A stretch of DNA of 64,000 bases, taken from NCBI GenBank assembly GCA_041392855.1, contig JAWKLD010000001.1, positions 2,590,001 through 2,654,000 on the forward strand. Direction: 5' to 3'. Positions 1 through 8,555 of the stretch are shown piece by piece. A program made the position numbers and the translations under genes. The DNA comes from Flavipsychrobacter sp. GTDB taxonomy: Bacteria > Bacteroidota > Bacteroidia > Chitinophagales > Chitinophagaceae. Positions within the stretch are counted from its first letter, which is position 1; every line of letters starts with the position of its first letter. The notes beneath the pieces were generated by a model. It ran no database searches. It was not told the origin of the DNA and was given only the letters and a program-made list of their open reading frames with translations.

Positions 1-695
1 CTTTAGTAGGCGGCGGTGGTGTGCCACAGCCAGGCGAAATATCATTGGCACATAATGGTGTATTATTTCTAGACGAGTTGCCAGAGTTTAAACGAACAGT
101 ATTGGAAGTAATGCGCCAGCCAATGGAAGAACGAAAAGTTTCTATAGCTAGGGCGGCAGTAAGTATAGACTTCCCTACTAGTTTTATGCTGTTGGCATCT
201 ATGAACCCATGCCCATGTGGATTTTTTAATCATCCGGAAAAGGAGTGTACTTGTAGCCCTGTAATGGTACATCGCTACCTAAATAAAATATCAGGTCCAC
301 TTTTGGATAGAATAGACCTGCATGTAGAGGTAACTCCTGTTCCATTTAATCAGCTTTCTTCAGAGCAAACATCGGAGCCGAGTGCAGCTATAAGAACCAG
401 AGTAATAAAAGCCAGAGAAATACAATCGCAACGTTTTGAAAAAAATGAAGGTGTTTACTGTAATGCACAAATGGGCAGTAAGCTTTTAAAGGAAGTATGT
501 GTCATTAATGAAATAGGACAGAAGTTACTTAAGGCGGCTATGGATAAATTAAACTTATCTGCACGTGCCTATGATAGGATACTCAAAGTATCACGAACCA
601 TAGCTGATTTAGATGAAAGCGAAACTATAAAACCAGAACATTTAGCAGAAGCAATTCAGTACCGAAGTTTGGATAGAGAAGGCTGGGGAGGATAA
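1..695 (+). CDS. comM: YifB/ComM-family Mg-chelatase-like AAA+ ATPase, C-terminal part
   Basis: The frame is open from the window edge, so the 5' end is missing. About 230 C-terminal residues remain. They include the Walker B region (GVLFLDELPEF), the sensor-like SMNPCPCG segment and a Cys-containing stretch (CPCGFF then ECTCSP) typical of the YifB/ComM group, followed by the C-terminal Mg-chelatase-like helical domain (LSARAYDRILKVSRTIADLD). In competent bacteria ComM is a hexameric helicase that promotes branch migration of incoming DNA; in non-competent species its role is less clear. The GTG at position 21 is internal to the protein, not the start. A bidirectional hairpin at 745-774 ends the unit. 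Confidence 0.93.
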   Translation, partial: LVGGGGVPQPGEISLAHNGVLFLDELPEFKRTVLEVMRQPMEERKVSIARAAVSIDFPTSFMLLASMNPCPCGFFNHPEKECTCSPVMVHRYLNKISGPLLDRIDLHVEVTPVPFNQLSSEQTSEPSAAIRTRVIKAREIQSQRFEKNEGVYCNAQMGSKLLKEVCVINEIGQKLLKAAMDKLNLSARAYDRILKVSRTIADLDESETIKPEHLAEAIQYRSLDREGWGG

Positions 696-744
696 AATAT
701 ATCCGTAACTATGTATGTATATTTAACTCTTAATAAGAAAAAGC

Positions 745-774
745 GAGAGGTATGACTTTAAAGCCATACCTCTC
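745..774. terminator. Bidirectional intrinsic terminator between comM and the LytTR operon
   Basis: Perfect 10-bp stem (745-754 with 765-774) around a loop that can itself pair (CTTTAAAG). A T-rich stretch follows on the + strand and an A-run precedes it, giving a T-run on the - strand. It lies between the convergent ends at 695 and 890. Confidence 0.75.
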
Positions 775-889
775 TTCCTATTTAACCTAAAACCTTTTAC
801 AATTATAATTTGTAGTTGTAGGTTTTTAGTCAGCCATCCATTCAAAATAGTATTATCGGGCTCAAAACTGCCTTTTTATCTTTTAAGGC

Positions 890-1645
890 CTACCTTTTAG
901 GAATTTTATAATGGCTAATAAAATCTTTTTTTACTGATTTAGATAATGGAAGTACTTCCCCATCTATCATTTCTATCATGCTTTCCTTAGAGTTGTATTT
1001 TTTCACGTACGTAAATGATACCACATGCGATTTATGTATTTGAAAAAAATGTTCATTAGGTAATATTTCTTTGAACTTACCAAGATTATAAGAGCTGAGG
1101 ATCGAGCTGTTATCATTAAGGTGAATCTTTGTACAGGATTTATAAGCCTCACAACGTTCTATAGTATCATAATTTATGAAAGTAACACCATCATGTGTAG
1201 GTATGCCTATGGATTTAAGATTAGCATCCTCGGTTTTTTGTTTTACAAAATCTAATAGCGCATTTAAGTTATTACTTTTCTTTTCAGCAATTCTGTTTTT
1301 AGCATTGTTTATAGCTGTTTTGAGTTTTTTCTTGTCAATAGGTTTCATAATATAACCTACAGCTGCATGTTCAAAAGCATCAAGTAAATATTTATCGTAC
1401 GCGGTTGCAAATATTATTTCAGATTTCAAGTTGGGTAGTCGTTCTAGTAATTCAAAACTATTTCCTCCGGGTAAAATGATATCCAAGAAAATAATATCAG
1501 GATTAAAAAGAGTGATGGCTTCTTGAGCTTCGTTAATGTTTTCACATTCTGATACAATATTGATATCGGGATCAACTTCATGAACAAATTTTCTCATTAA
1601 TGTTCTGAGTGATATCTCATCTTCTACGATAATAGCGTTAATCAT
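890..1645 (-). CDS. LytTR-family response regulator
   Basis: 251 aa. The N-terminal receiver domain (about 1-120) has the acidic pocket VEDE at 7-10, phospho-acceptor Asp55 (FLDI) and the conserved Lys in YIMKPIDK. The C-terminal LytTR DNA-binding domain (about 145-245) includes FFQIHKSHVVSF and the following strand. It is the cognate regulator of the kinase encoded directly upstream: its ATG lies inside the last codons of the kinase gene (8-nt overlap), so the two are translationally coupled. The family usually controls envelope, competence or carbon-uptake genes; the target here cannot be read from sequence. Confidence 0.93.
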   Translation of the reverse strand: MINAIIVEDEISLRTLMRKFVHEVDPDINIVSECENINEAQEAITLFNPDIIFLDIILPGGNSFELLERLPNLKSEIIFATAYDKYLLDAFEHAAVGYIMKPIDKKKLKTAINNAKNRIAEKKSNNLNALLDFVKQKTEDANLKSIGIPTHDGVTFINYDTIERCEAYKSCTKIHLNDNSSILSSYNLGKFKEILPNEHFFQIHKSHVVSFTYVKKYNSKESMIEMIDGEVLPLSKSVKKDFISHYKIPKR

Positions 1646-4600
1646 AATTGTTATTATTAAGGGTTAATATAACTCTTGTACCGTTTGAACTATTGTCTTT
1701 GTTTAGTTTGTCTATTACTTTGAATGTAACGTTGGCTCTACCAGACTTGTTTAAGATGTCTATACGATCAGCGATCAGTTTATTTCCGATAGAGGGGAAT
1801 AGTTTGTTTCTTAATTTTTTGGCTTCAATTCTTCCGATCCCATTATCATCAATGATAACAGTTACTTGGTTTTCTTTTAGGAGGAAAAATACTTTTAGTG
1901 CCCCTTTATTATCCATTCTATGATAGAGTCCATGGTTAATTGCATTTTCTACCAAAGGCTGTACTAGCATAGGTGGTATGAAAGTATCGTTAGGGTCGAT
2001 ATTGTTTGCACGGATATAAATATTGACAGAGAATTTGTTATTAAATCTTAACTGTTCAATTTCTGTATAAAGTTTTAAAGAGTCAACTTCTTGTTGAATG
2101 CTGATGGTTTGTTTTCTAGAGAACTCTAAATAAAGCCTTACGAGCAGAGAGAACTTTTGTAGCAGCTCATTGGCATCATCTTTTTTATTAGTGTTGATAA
2201 AACTCTGTATAGAAGAAAGAGAGTTAAAGATGAAGTGTGGGTTCATTTGAGATTGCAGTGCATTAAGTTCTAAAGCAGATATTTTTTTATCGATATCAGA
2301 TTGTTCATCTTGTTTCTTCTTAATGGCTGCAATTCTAAGTTGTACAATAAAAAGAATGGCTCCTAAGATGATCAATCCGATGAAGAACTTAAAAGGTAGG
2401 GATTGCCACCACATTGGGGTTACAGTAATAACGAATACTTTTTCATTAGTACTAAGGTCAAGGTTATTAACTACAGCTTTAAGGTGTATCGTATACGAAC
2501 CTGGTTTTAAGCTTGGGTAGTTAATAATACCATCATTTGAGGTCAACCAACGAGAGCTGCTACCTTCTATGTAATACTTGTAGTGAACATTGCCAAGGAA
2601 AGCAGTACTGTTACAAGAGAAGGTGAAGGTTAGGTTTTCGGGTGTGTATTTATATTTAAAGACGGAGTCTGTTCTATTAAAGAAGAAGGAATCAGTAGTT
2701 CTTACTTTTAAGGAAGCGATGTGAATGCTTTCGTTAAAGTATTTATCCTGATAGGAGAAAAAGGAATCGGGCAGTTGAATGATACCTTTATCACAGAGCA
2801 AAAAATCTGGACCGTCATTTTCTGAAATGCTATAAATCTCTTTATAAAGCAAGCCATTTAGGTTTAAGTACTTTTTGTCTACTGTATATTTATTACCATC
2901 CCAAACGAGCTTTGCTATATAAGCCTCATTACCTACCCAAAATCCATTATCACTATTTTTGAAATAGGTAAGATTTTCATTTGCTAAAATGAGGTTCACT
3001 GACTTTAAAGTCTTGTCATAATAATACACACCTTCACTTTCAACAGCTACAATAATATTACCATTATCTACTGTAGAAAATACTATATTATTATTTATGT
3101 GTATTGAATCATGTATGTGTAAAGAAGTGTCATAAAAAACGATATCACCGGCATCATTTGTGCCAAGGAGATATTGGTCATTATATTCACTAATATTCAT
3201 AATTCTATCTCCATTGAAAATTTTCTTTCTTGACTGTACAGAAAATGATGATTTGTTTTTTCGAATTTTATAAATACCGGACCCGCTTGCAATAATATAT
3301 TCACTTCTTGAATTGATGTAGGTAAAGTCTTTGCAAGAGACAAATGTGGGTAATTGCAACTTTGTAATAGCGTTAAAGTTGCTGTCTAAATAATATTTAC
3401 CAAAAGCAGAAGCTATATAGTAGCCACCGTCATTTTCAGGATGAAACCAATATTTTGAAATATTTGGGTATGATTTATCAACTAAGGGAAGATGGATTTT
3501 TTTTTGTAAATGAAACTTTTTATCAGTGATGTATAAGTTTGAATTGATGTCGAAAATGAAATAGTGTTTATCGTGAGAATAAAGATTCAGTATCTTCTCT
3601 GTCTCAAATTCTAGGCTAATTTTTTTAAAGGGCAAATAAAATTTACTTATAAAATATAGCCCTTCAGAAACAGTAGAAATCCAGTTGTTGCCAGATTTGT
3701 CTTTATGGAAACTGGATATTTGCTCATTCAGGTTCCAACTAAAAGTGTCTATTGGTTTAATGTCATTATTTACTCTAATAAAAATGTTTTGTGACGTATT
3801 AATGATAAGACTAGAATCCTTATCTGCATAAAAATATATTATTTTATTCCCTTTACTGGCATTTGGTATTTCGAGGTCAATATTTTCATTTGTTTTATAG
3901 TTTAAGAAATGCAAGTTAGTTGCGCTTTCATCAGTATAAGTTATGTAATTAGAAAATAAGGTTGGTTTTAATAATTTATTTCTCCAGTTCAAATCAATAA
4001 CCCTATCAATATTTATTTTTTTCGCTTTGTCAGTATAATAGTCATAGGTAATAAAAGTGCTGTCATAAGCCAGCATTAATATCTCATTATTAATTGATGA
4101 AGAAGTGTGTAGTAGGAAAAATCTATAGGTACATAATTTGTCAGGTATTATGTCTTTAAGTGCTGTAATGTAGTTTAATAAGATCCTGTTATCGTAGGTG
4201 AAAAAAGAATCTTTAGAGGATAAAAGTAAAGTACTGTTTGCTTTGTCTATAGTAGTAACTACTCCATTTTTTTCATAAAAGTTCTGAGTCGTAAATATTT
4301 CCTGGTTGTGAAAATAGCTTGTTACGCGTTTTGAGAAAATACTATCTCTAGTTATATAGGTTATAAATGGTCCATAATTGTATAGCCATGTTTGGTTATT
4401 AAACGATACAGAGTGAAATATTTCATTAGAAGGTAGACCATCTTTTTTTGAAAAGTGTTTAAATCGCTGGCCGTTAAATTTTGCAATTCCATTGGAAGTT
4501 GGAACCCACACATAACCGTTATCATCTTGAGAAACCAAGAATGTATTATTACTAGGAAGTCCATTTCTAGTTGTGTATTTATGGGCAAATTCACTTTGTG

Positions 4601-4658
4601 CAGCACACACATTTATGCTTACGAAATAGATAAATAACAGGAAGAACGATATGTGCAA
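1638..4658 (-). CDS. Propeller-containing LytS/YpdA-type sensor histidine kinase
   Basis: 1006 aa. After a hydrophobic export signal ending near VCAAQ come two-component-regulator propeller blades (NGLPSNNTFLVSQDDNGYVW and a second GLPSNEIF repeat), a long beta-rich periplasmic sensor, a Y_Y_Y-like Ig domain (about 665-730), one membrane helix (FKFFIGLIILGAILFIVQL) and a cytoplasmic His_kinase domain with His808 (MNPHFIFNSL). The HATPase follows with an N-box (LVENAINHGLYH) and a DDNGIG motif. It probably senses an extracytoplasmic ligand and phosphorylates the coupled LytTR regulator. No ATG is available at the 5' end: the open frame begins with TTG at 4658, and an in-frame ATA at 4670 would add the basic residues KHR expected of a signal n-region. 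The start is therefore uncertain. Confidence 0.9.
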   Translation of the reverse strand: MHISFFLLFIYFVSINVCAAQSEFAHKYTTRNGLPSNNTFLVSQDDNGYVWVPTSNGIAKFNGQRFKHFSKKDGLPSNEIFHSVSFNNQTWLYNYGPFITYITRDSIFSKRVTSYFHNQEIFTTQNFYEKNGVVTTIDKANSTLLLSSKDSFFTYDNRILLNYITALKDIIPDKLCTYRFFLLHTSSSINNEILMLAYDSTFITYDYYTDKAKKINIDRVIDLNWRNKLLKPTLFSNYITYTDESATNLHFLNYKTNENIDLEIPNASKGNKIIYFYADKDSSLIINTSQNIFIRVNNDIKPIDTFSWNLNEQISSFHKDKSGNNWISTVSEGLYFISKFYLPFKKISLEFETEKILNLYSHDKHYFIFDINSNLYITDKKFHLQKKIHLPLVDKSYPNISKYWFHPENDGGYYIASAFGKYYLDSNFNAITKLQLPTFVSCKDFTYINSRSEYIIASGSGIYKIRKNKSSFSVQSRKKIFNGDRIMNISEYNDQYLLGTNDAGDIVFYDTSLHIHDSIHINNNIVFSTVDNGNIIVAVESEGVYYYDKTLKSVNLILANENLTYFKNSDNGFWVGNEAYIAKLVWDGNKYTVDKKYLNLNGLLYKEIYSISENDGPDFLLCDKGIIQLPDSFFSYQDKYFNESIHIASLKVRTTDSFFFNRTDSVFKYKYTPENLTFTFSCNSTAFLGNVHYKYYIEGSSSRWLTSNDGIINYPSLKPGSYTIHLKAVVNNLDLSTNEKVFVITVTPMWWQSLPFKFFIGLIILGAILFIVQLRIAAIKKKQDEQSDIDKKISALELNALQSQMNPHFIFNSLSSIQSFINTNKKDDANELLQKFSLLVRLYLEFSRKQTISIQQEVDSLKLYTEIEQLRFNNKFSVNIYIRANNIDPNDTFIPPMLVQPLVENAINHGLYHRMDNKGALKVFFLLKENQVTVIIDDNGIGRIEAKKLRNKLFPSIGNKLIADRIDILNKSGRANVTFKVIDKLNKDNSSNGTRVILTLNNNNYD

Positions 4659-4834
4659 TCGGTGTTTTATGGTCGACTTTTATGTATCAATAATAAATTG
4701 TAAAACACAATGATAATCAAAAAAAAGTCGTGCAAATACTATTAAAACATAGAATATAAAGTGTCTTTAGTTAAAAGGATGAAAAGGTTGTTTCATCTTA
4801 AAAAAGCGCATTTATAGTGGATAGGGTTTTTAGA

Positions 4835-6145
4835 CTATTTGCCTTTATCTAATGCTACTTTATAAGTTTCCAGACATCTTTTTCTGGCAAACTCATGCTC
4901 AACAATTGGTTGTGGATAGTTCAGTTCTTCAAGCTCGGGTACCCATTGCCTTATATATTTTAAATTAGGGTCAAACTTTTTGGTTTGTAAGTAAGGGTTG
5001 AATATTCTAAAATAAGGGGCAGCATCACAACCACAACCAGCCGCCCACTGCCAGCCACCATTATTAGCAGCTAGATCGTAATCTAAAAGTTTGGCAGCAA
5101 AATAAGCTTCTCCCCATCGCCAATCGATAAGTAAATGTTTGGTAAGAAAACTAGCTACTACCATTCTTACTCTGTTATGCATATAGCCTGTTTCATTTAG
5201 TTCCCTCATGCCAGCATCAACAATTGGATAACCTGTTTGTCCATTGCACCAAGCTTCAAATTCTTGTTCGTTGTTGCGCCATTGTATTTCATCGTATTCT
5301 TTTCTAAAAGATTCAGAAACATTATTAGGGTAGTACCATAAAATCATATGGTAAAAGTCTCGCCAAATTAATTCGTTCAGGTACTTCTCGTTGAGTTGCA
5401 TTGCATCATGAACTAGCTTTCGAATACTAATAGTGCCGAAACGTAAGTGTACACTTAATTTTGTAGTGCCATTAATTGAAGGTATATCTCTTGTTTCATC
5501 GTAGTGTTTTATTATTAGTTCATTTACCTCGCACGATGGCGAGATAAAGTCAATATGTTCAAATCCTATAGAGCTAAGTTCTGGTAAGCTAATAGTTTTT
5601 TGTTGATAAAAATTACCGCTTAGTTTTTCAATGCTATATGTGGTTAAGTAGCTTTTATTTAGAACGGTTTTCCATTTCTTACTATAAGGAGTATATACTA
5701 CATAGGGTTCGCCATTGTCTTTTATAATTTCATCTTTATGGAATATGACCTGATCCTTAAATTTTTTAAAAGCGATGTTGTTACTAGTTAGAAAATTTTC
5801 AACCTCATTATCTCTTTTTATAGCATATGGTTCATAGTCTTCGTTGGTGTATACTTCTGCTATTTCATATTTATTAATCAGTGTTTCATAACTACTCATT
5901 ACATTATCGTGAAAAACGTTTAGTGTGCTACCAATATTTATAAGTTCTGTTTGAATTTTTTGTAGCTCATTGTAAATAAATGTGACCCTTTTATCCTTTG
6001 TGTCTTCAAGCTCATCAAGAATGGCTTTATCGAATATGAATATAGGTACTACAGGATACCCCGATTGTAAAGCATGATATAAGCCCGTATTATCTTCTAA
6101 CCTCAGATCTCTTCTAAACCAGAATATTGCTACTTTTTGTCTCAT
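4835..6145 (-). CDS. phrB: Deoxyribodipyrimidine photolyase (cryptochrome/photolyase family)
   Basis: 436 aa from the ATG at 6145; a TTG two codons upstream is less likely. The N-terminal antenna-binding Rossmann domain starts VAIFWFRRDLRLEDN. The C-terminal FAD domain contains ELIWRDFYHMILWYYP, GYMHNRVRMVVASFLTKHL, LIDWRWGEAYFAAKLLDYD and NNGGWQW, all hallmarks of class I CPD photolyases. The enzyme uses light and reduced FAD to split UV-induced pyrimidine dimers. It appears to be a single-gene unit, divergent from the nuclease-like gene at 6204. A cryptochrome-only role is possible but the DNA-binding and FAD motifs look intact. Confidence 0.94.
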   Translation of the reverse strand: MRQKVAIFWFRRDLRLEDNTGLYHALQSGYPVVPIFIFDKAILDELEDTKDKRVTFIYNELQKIQTELINIGSTLNVFHDNVMSSYETLINKYEIAEVYTNEDYEPYAIKRDNEVENFLTSNNIAFKKFKDQVIFHKDEIIKDNGEPYVVYTPYSKKWKTVLNKSYLTTYSIEKLSGNFYQQKTISLPELSSIGFEHIDFISPSCEVNELIIKHYDETRDIPSINGTTKLSVHLRFGTISIRKLVHDAMQLNEKYLNELIWRDFYHMILWYYPNNVSESFRKEYDEIQWRNNEQEFEAWCNGQTGYPIVDAGMRELNETGYMHNRVRMVVASFLTKHLLIDWRWGEAYFAAKLLDYDLAANNGGWQWAAGCGCDAAPYFRIFNPYLQTKKFDPNLKYIRQWVPELEELNYPQPIVEHEFARKRCLETYKVALDKGK

Positions 6146-6203
6146 ATACAATAATAATAGTTGTATTTTATCCAGTATAAGTTCAGTAAAGTTGATAATA
6201 GTT

Positions 6204-7472
6204 ATGGGTGTAAGAAAATTACTTTATTCGATTGGGCTAGTAGCTACATTTATAACCACAGGTTTTGCTCAGACGGATACCTTGAGGCTGCTTCAATACA
6301 ACTTGCTGAATTATGGAGATAATGTGAACCCCTCTTTCTATAAAGACATACGCCTGAATACCATAATACAGTATGTGCAGCCGGATGTTTTTTCCGCTAA
6401 CGAGATATACCAAAACGCGTCTCTGCAAAACAATATACTCACATCGGTTCTTGATACTAATTGGCAAAAAGGAACTTATGTAAATACCAATAATCAGGTG
6501 CAGACCAATATGCTCTTTTGGAGAAAAGACAAGTTGGCTTTAATAAGCCAAACTACTGTTAGCCATTTACTAAGAGATATTATTGCTTTTAAGTTTTATT
6601 ATAGAGGTGTTGCTATGTCTACTACTGATACAGTTTTTCTTACCGTGATAGTCGCACACCTGAAAGCAAGTAGTGATACCAATAGCGCAAAGCTTAGAAA
6701 GCAGGAAGTGGAGACAGTAACAAACTATGTGAGTAGTTTAAATAAAGGAGGCAATTATATTTTCGTAGGAGATTTTAATATCTATGAAAATACTGAAGAA
6801 GCATATAAGGGTATGAGCAATCATATAAATACTCATGCACGCTTTTACGACCCCGTAAATAGAGCAGGTATTTGGCATAACAATAATGCATTTGCAGATT
6901 TGCACACACAGTCGACAAGAAGTACAAACCTCACAGATGGAGGTGTTTCTGGTGGTATGGATGATAGATTCGATTTCATTCTGACATCCGACCATATTTT
7001 AAATGATTCTTCAGGTATAAAATATATTTCAGGTTCGTACAAAACGCTAGGGCAAGACGGGAAGCACTTTAATAAATCGATAAATGATATACCTACAAAT
7101 ACATCTGCACCCGTAAATGTGATACAGGCACTTTATGAGATGTCTGATCATTTGCCGGTATATGCCGACTTTGTAGTAAAACCTAAAAATGGATTACGAA
7201 TAGCTACAGCGAACTGGCAAAATAAGCAGCTGGTAAAAGTGGTTAATCCATTTGATAATATGATTCGCATTTTCTGGGATGAATCACTTGTGGGCAATAA
7301 GGTAACTGTAAGCCTATGCGCAATAGATGGGAGTATGATATTACATGACAATCATGAAATAAAAAGTACATCTGAAAATATAGTGATAGAGGGAAATATG
7401 CCGGAAGGGTTATATTTTTTACAGGTCAAAACAGGAAAAGACAGACTAATAAAGAAACTAATAAAAAGATAA
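6204..7472 (+). CDS. Secreted endonuclease/exonuclease/phosphatase-family protein with T9SS sorting tail
   Basis: 422 aa from the ATG at 6204; an in-frame TTG at 6192 adds only MIIV before a good signal peptide (MGVRKLLYSIGLVATFITTG, then FAQ). The EEP fold is visible: LRLLQYNLLNYGD, the metal-binding Glu in SANEIY, VAHLKASSD, GDFNIYEN and the terminal catalytic His in MSDHLPVY. The last 80 residues form a type-A T9SS C-terminal domain (EGLYFLQVKTGKDRLIKKL). The product is expected to be exported and attached to or released from the cell surface; the substrate (DNA, RNA or phosphoester lipid) is unknown. The gene stands alone. Confidence 0.88.
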   Translation: MGVRKLLYSIGLVATFITTGFAQTDTLRLLQYNLLNYGDNVNPSFYKDIRLNTIIQYVQPDVFSANEIYQNASLQNNILTSVLDTNWQKGTYVNTNNQVQTNMLFWRKDKLALISQTTVSHLLRDIIAFKFYYRGVAMSTTDTVFLTVIVAHLKASSDTNSAKLRKQEVETVTNYVSSLNKGGNYIFVGDFNIYENTEEAYKGMSNHINTHARFYDPVNRAGIWHNNNAFADLHTQSTRSTNLTDGGVSGGMDDRFDFILTSDHILNDSSGIKYISGSYKTLGQDGKHFNKSINDIPTNTSAPVNVIQALYEMSDHLPVYADFVVKPKNGLRIATANWQNKQLVKVVNPFDNMIRIFWDESLVGNKVTVSLCAIDGSMILHDNHEIKSTSENIVIEGNMPEGLYFLQVKTGKDRLIKKLIKR

Positions 7473-7546
7473 GCCGACAGTATCGTGTAAATTGCTTGAC
7501 AATTTGATAAATTTACTTTGCTTTAAAAATATATAGATACCAATAG

Positions 7547-8503
7547 ATGCAGAAAAACAAGAATATAGAACTCTCCATAATAGTACCCGTGTTCAATGAA
7601 GAGGAGATCATTGAACAGTTGGTGTCAAGAATGGTGGCCGCTGCTAAGTCTATTACCGAGCATTATGAAATAATATTTGTCAACGACGGAAGTAAGGATA
7701 AAACCCTTCCCTATCTTAAAGAACATTGCTATAAAGATGATCGCCTCCACTATATCAGTTTTTCCAGAAATTTTGGACATCAGATAGCTATTAGTGCCGG
7801 TATGGATCTTTCTTCAGGTAAGGCTATTGTAACGATAGATGGAGATCTGCAAGACCCGCCTGAATTGATACCAAAAATGTATCAAGAATATAAAGATGGC
7901 TTTAAGGTAGTATATGCTAAACGCAGTAAACGTAAGGGCGAAAGCTTTTTCAAACTGATAACGGCAAAAGCTTTTTACCGATTAATGGCAAGACTTGTAT
8001 CATTCGAAATACCACTTGATGTTGGAGATTTTAGATTAATAAGTCGTGATGTGCTGGAGTATTTGAAGAAAATGAAAGAGTATGATAAATACATAAGAGG
8101 TCAGATAGCATGGTTGGGTTTTAAGAGTACTTATGTAATGTTTGAGAGAGACGAAAGGCAATTTGGCACTACAAACTATCCATTTAAAAAAATGCTACGT
8201 TTGGCCTTTAATGGTATTACTGCATTTTCAGATTCTCCTTTGAAAATAGCGACCAACTTGGGTTTCATCGTTTGTTTTATTTCATTCCTTATAGGGGTCT
8301 ATGCTTTATACGGCTTCTTTTTTGAGCAAAATACCTTGCCTGGTTGGGCTTCAACAATTATCAGTATCACATTTCTTGGAGGAGTACAGCTCTTATCACT
8401 GGGTATAATAGGAGAATACATCAGTCGTATTATTAATAACGTAAGAGAGCGACCGCTGTATGTAATAGACCAAACGTCATTAGAAGATAACTTATCAGAA
8501 TAA
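7547..8503 (+). CDS. GT2-family glycosyltransferase, DPM1/GtrB/ArnC-like
   Basis: 318 aa. The GT-A domain begins ELSIIVPVFNEEE. It carries VNDGSKDKT, the DxD-region DGDLQDPPE, and GDFRLISRDV, matching polyprenyl-phosphate sugar transferases. Two C-terminal membrane helices (around 240-262 and 270-295, ending GIIGEYISRI) are usual for the GtrB branch. It probably transfers a sugar from a nucleotide donor to undecaprenyl phosphate at the inner membrane. An imperfect -7 box (TTACTTTG at 7513-7520, one mismatch) lies upstream. It ends just before a perfect 30-nt palindromic terminator. Confidence 0.92.
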   Translation: MQKNKNIELSIIVPVFNEEEIIEQLVSRMVAAAKSITEHYEIIFVNDGSKDKTLPYLKEHCYKDDRLHYISFSRNFGHQIAISAGMDLSSGKAIVTIDGDLQDPPELIPKMYQEYKDGFKVVYAKRSKRKGESFFKLITAKAFYRLMARLVSFEIPLDVGDFRLISRDVLEYLKKMKEYDKYIRGQIAWLGFKSTYVMFERDERQFGTTNYPFKKMLRLAFNGITAFSDSPLKIATNLGFIVCFISFLIGVYALYGFFFEQNTLPGWASTIISITFLGGVQLLSLGIIGEYISRIINNVRERPLYVIDQTSLEDNLSE

Positions 8504-8533
8504 ACAAAGGCTAATCATATGATTAGCCTTTGT
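8504..8533. terminator. Bidirectional terminator, perfect 30-nt palindrome
   Basis: The two 15-nt arms (8504-8518 and 8519-8533) are exact reverse complements. The palindrome starts one base after the glycosyltransferase stop codon and serves both it and the convergent korA gene. Confidence 0.8.
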
Positions 8534-8555
8534 TATAATATTATGTAATGCTCTA

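Noticed and set aside
6192..6203. TTG start extending the nuclease-like gene
   Set aside because: The downstream ATG at 6204 gives a standard signal peptide; the extension adds four residues before it.
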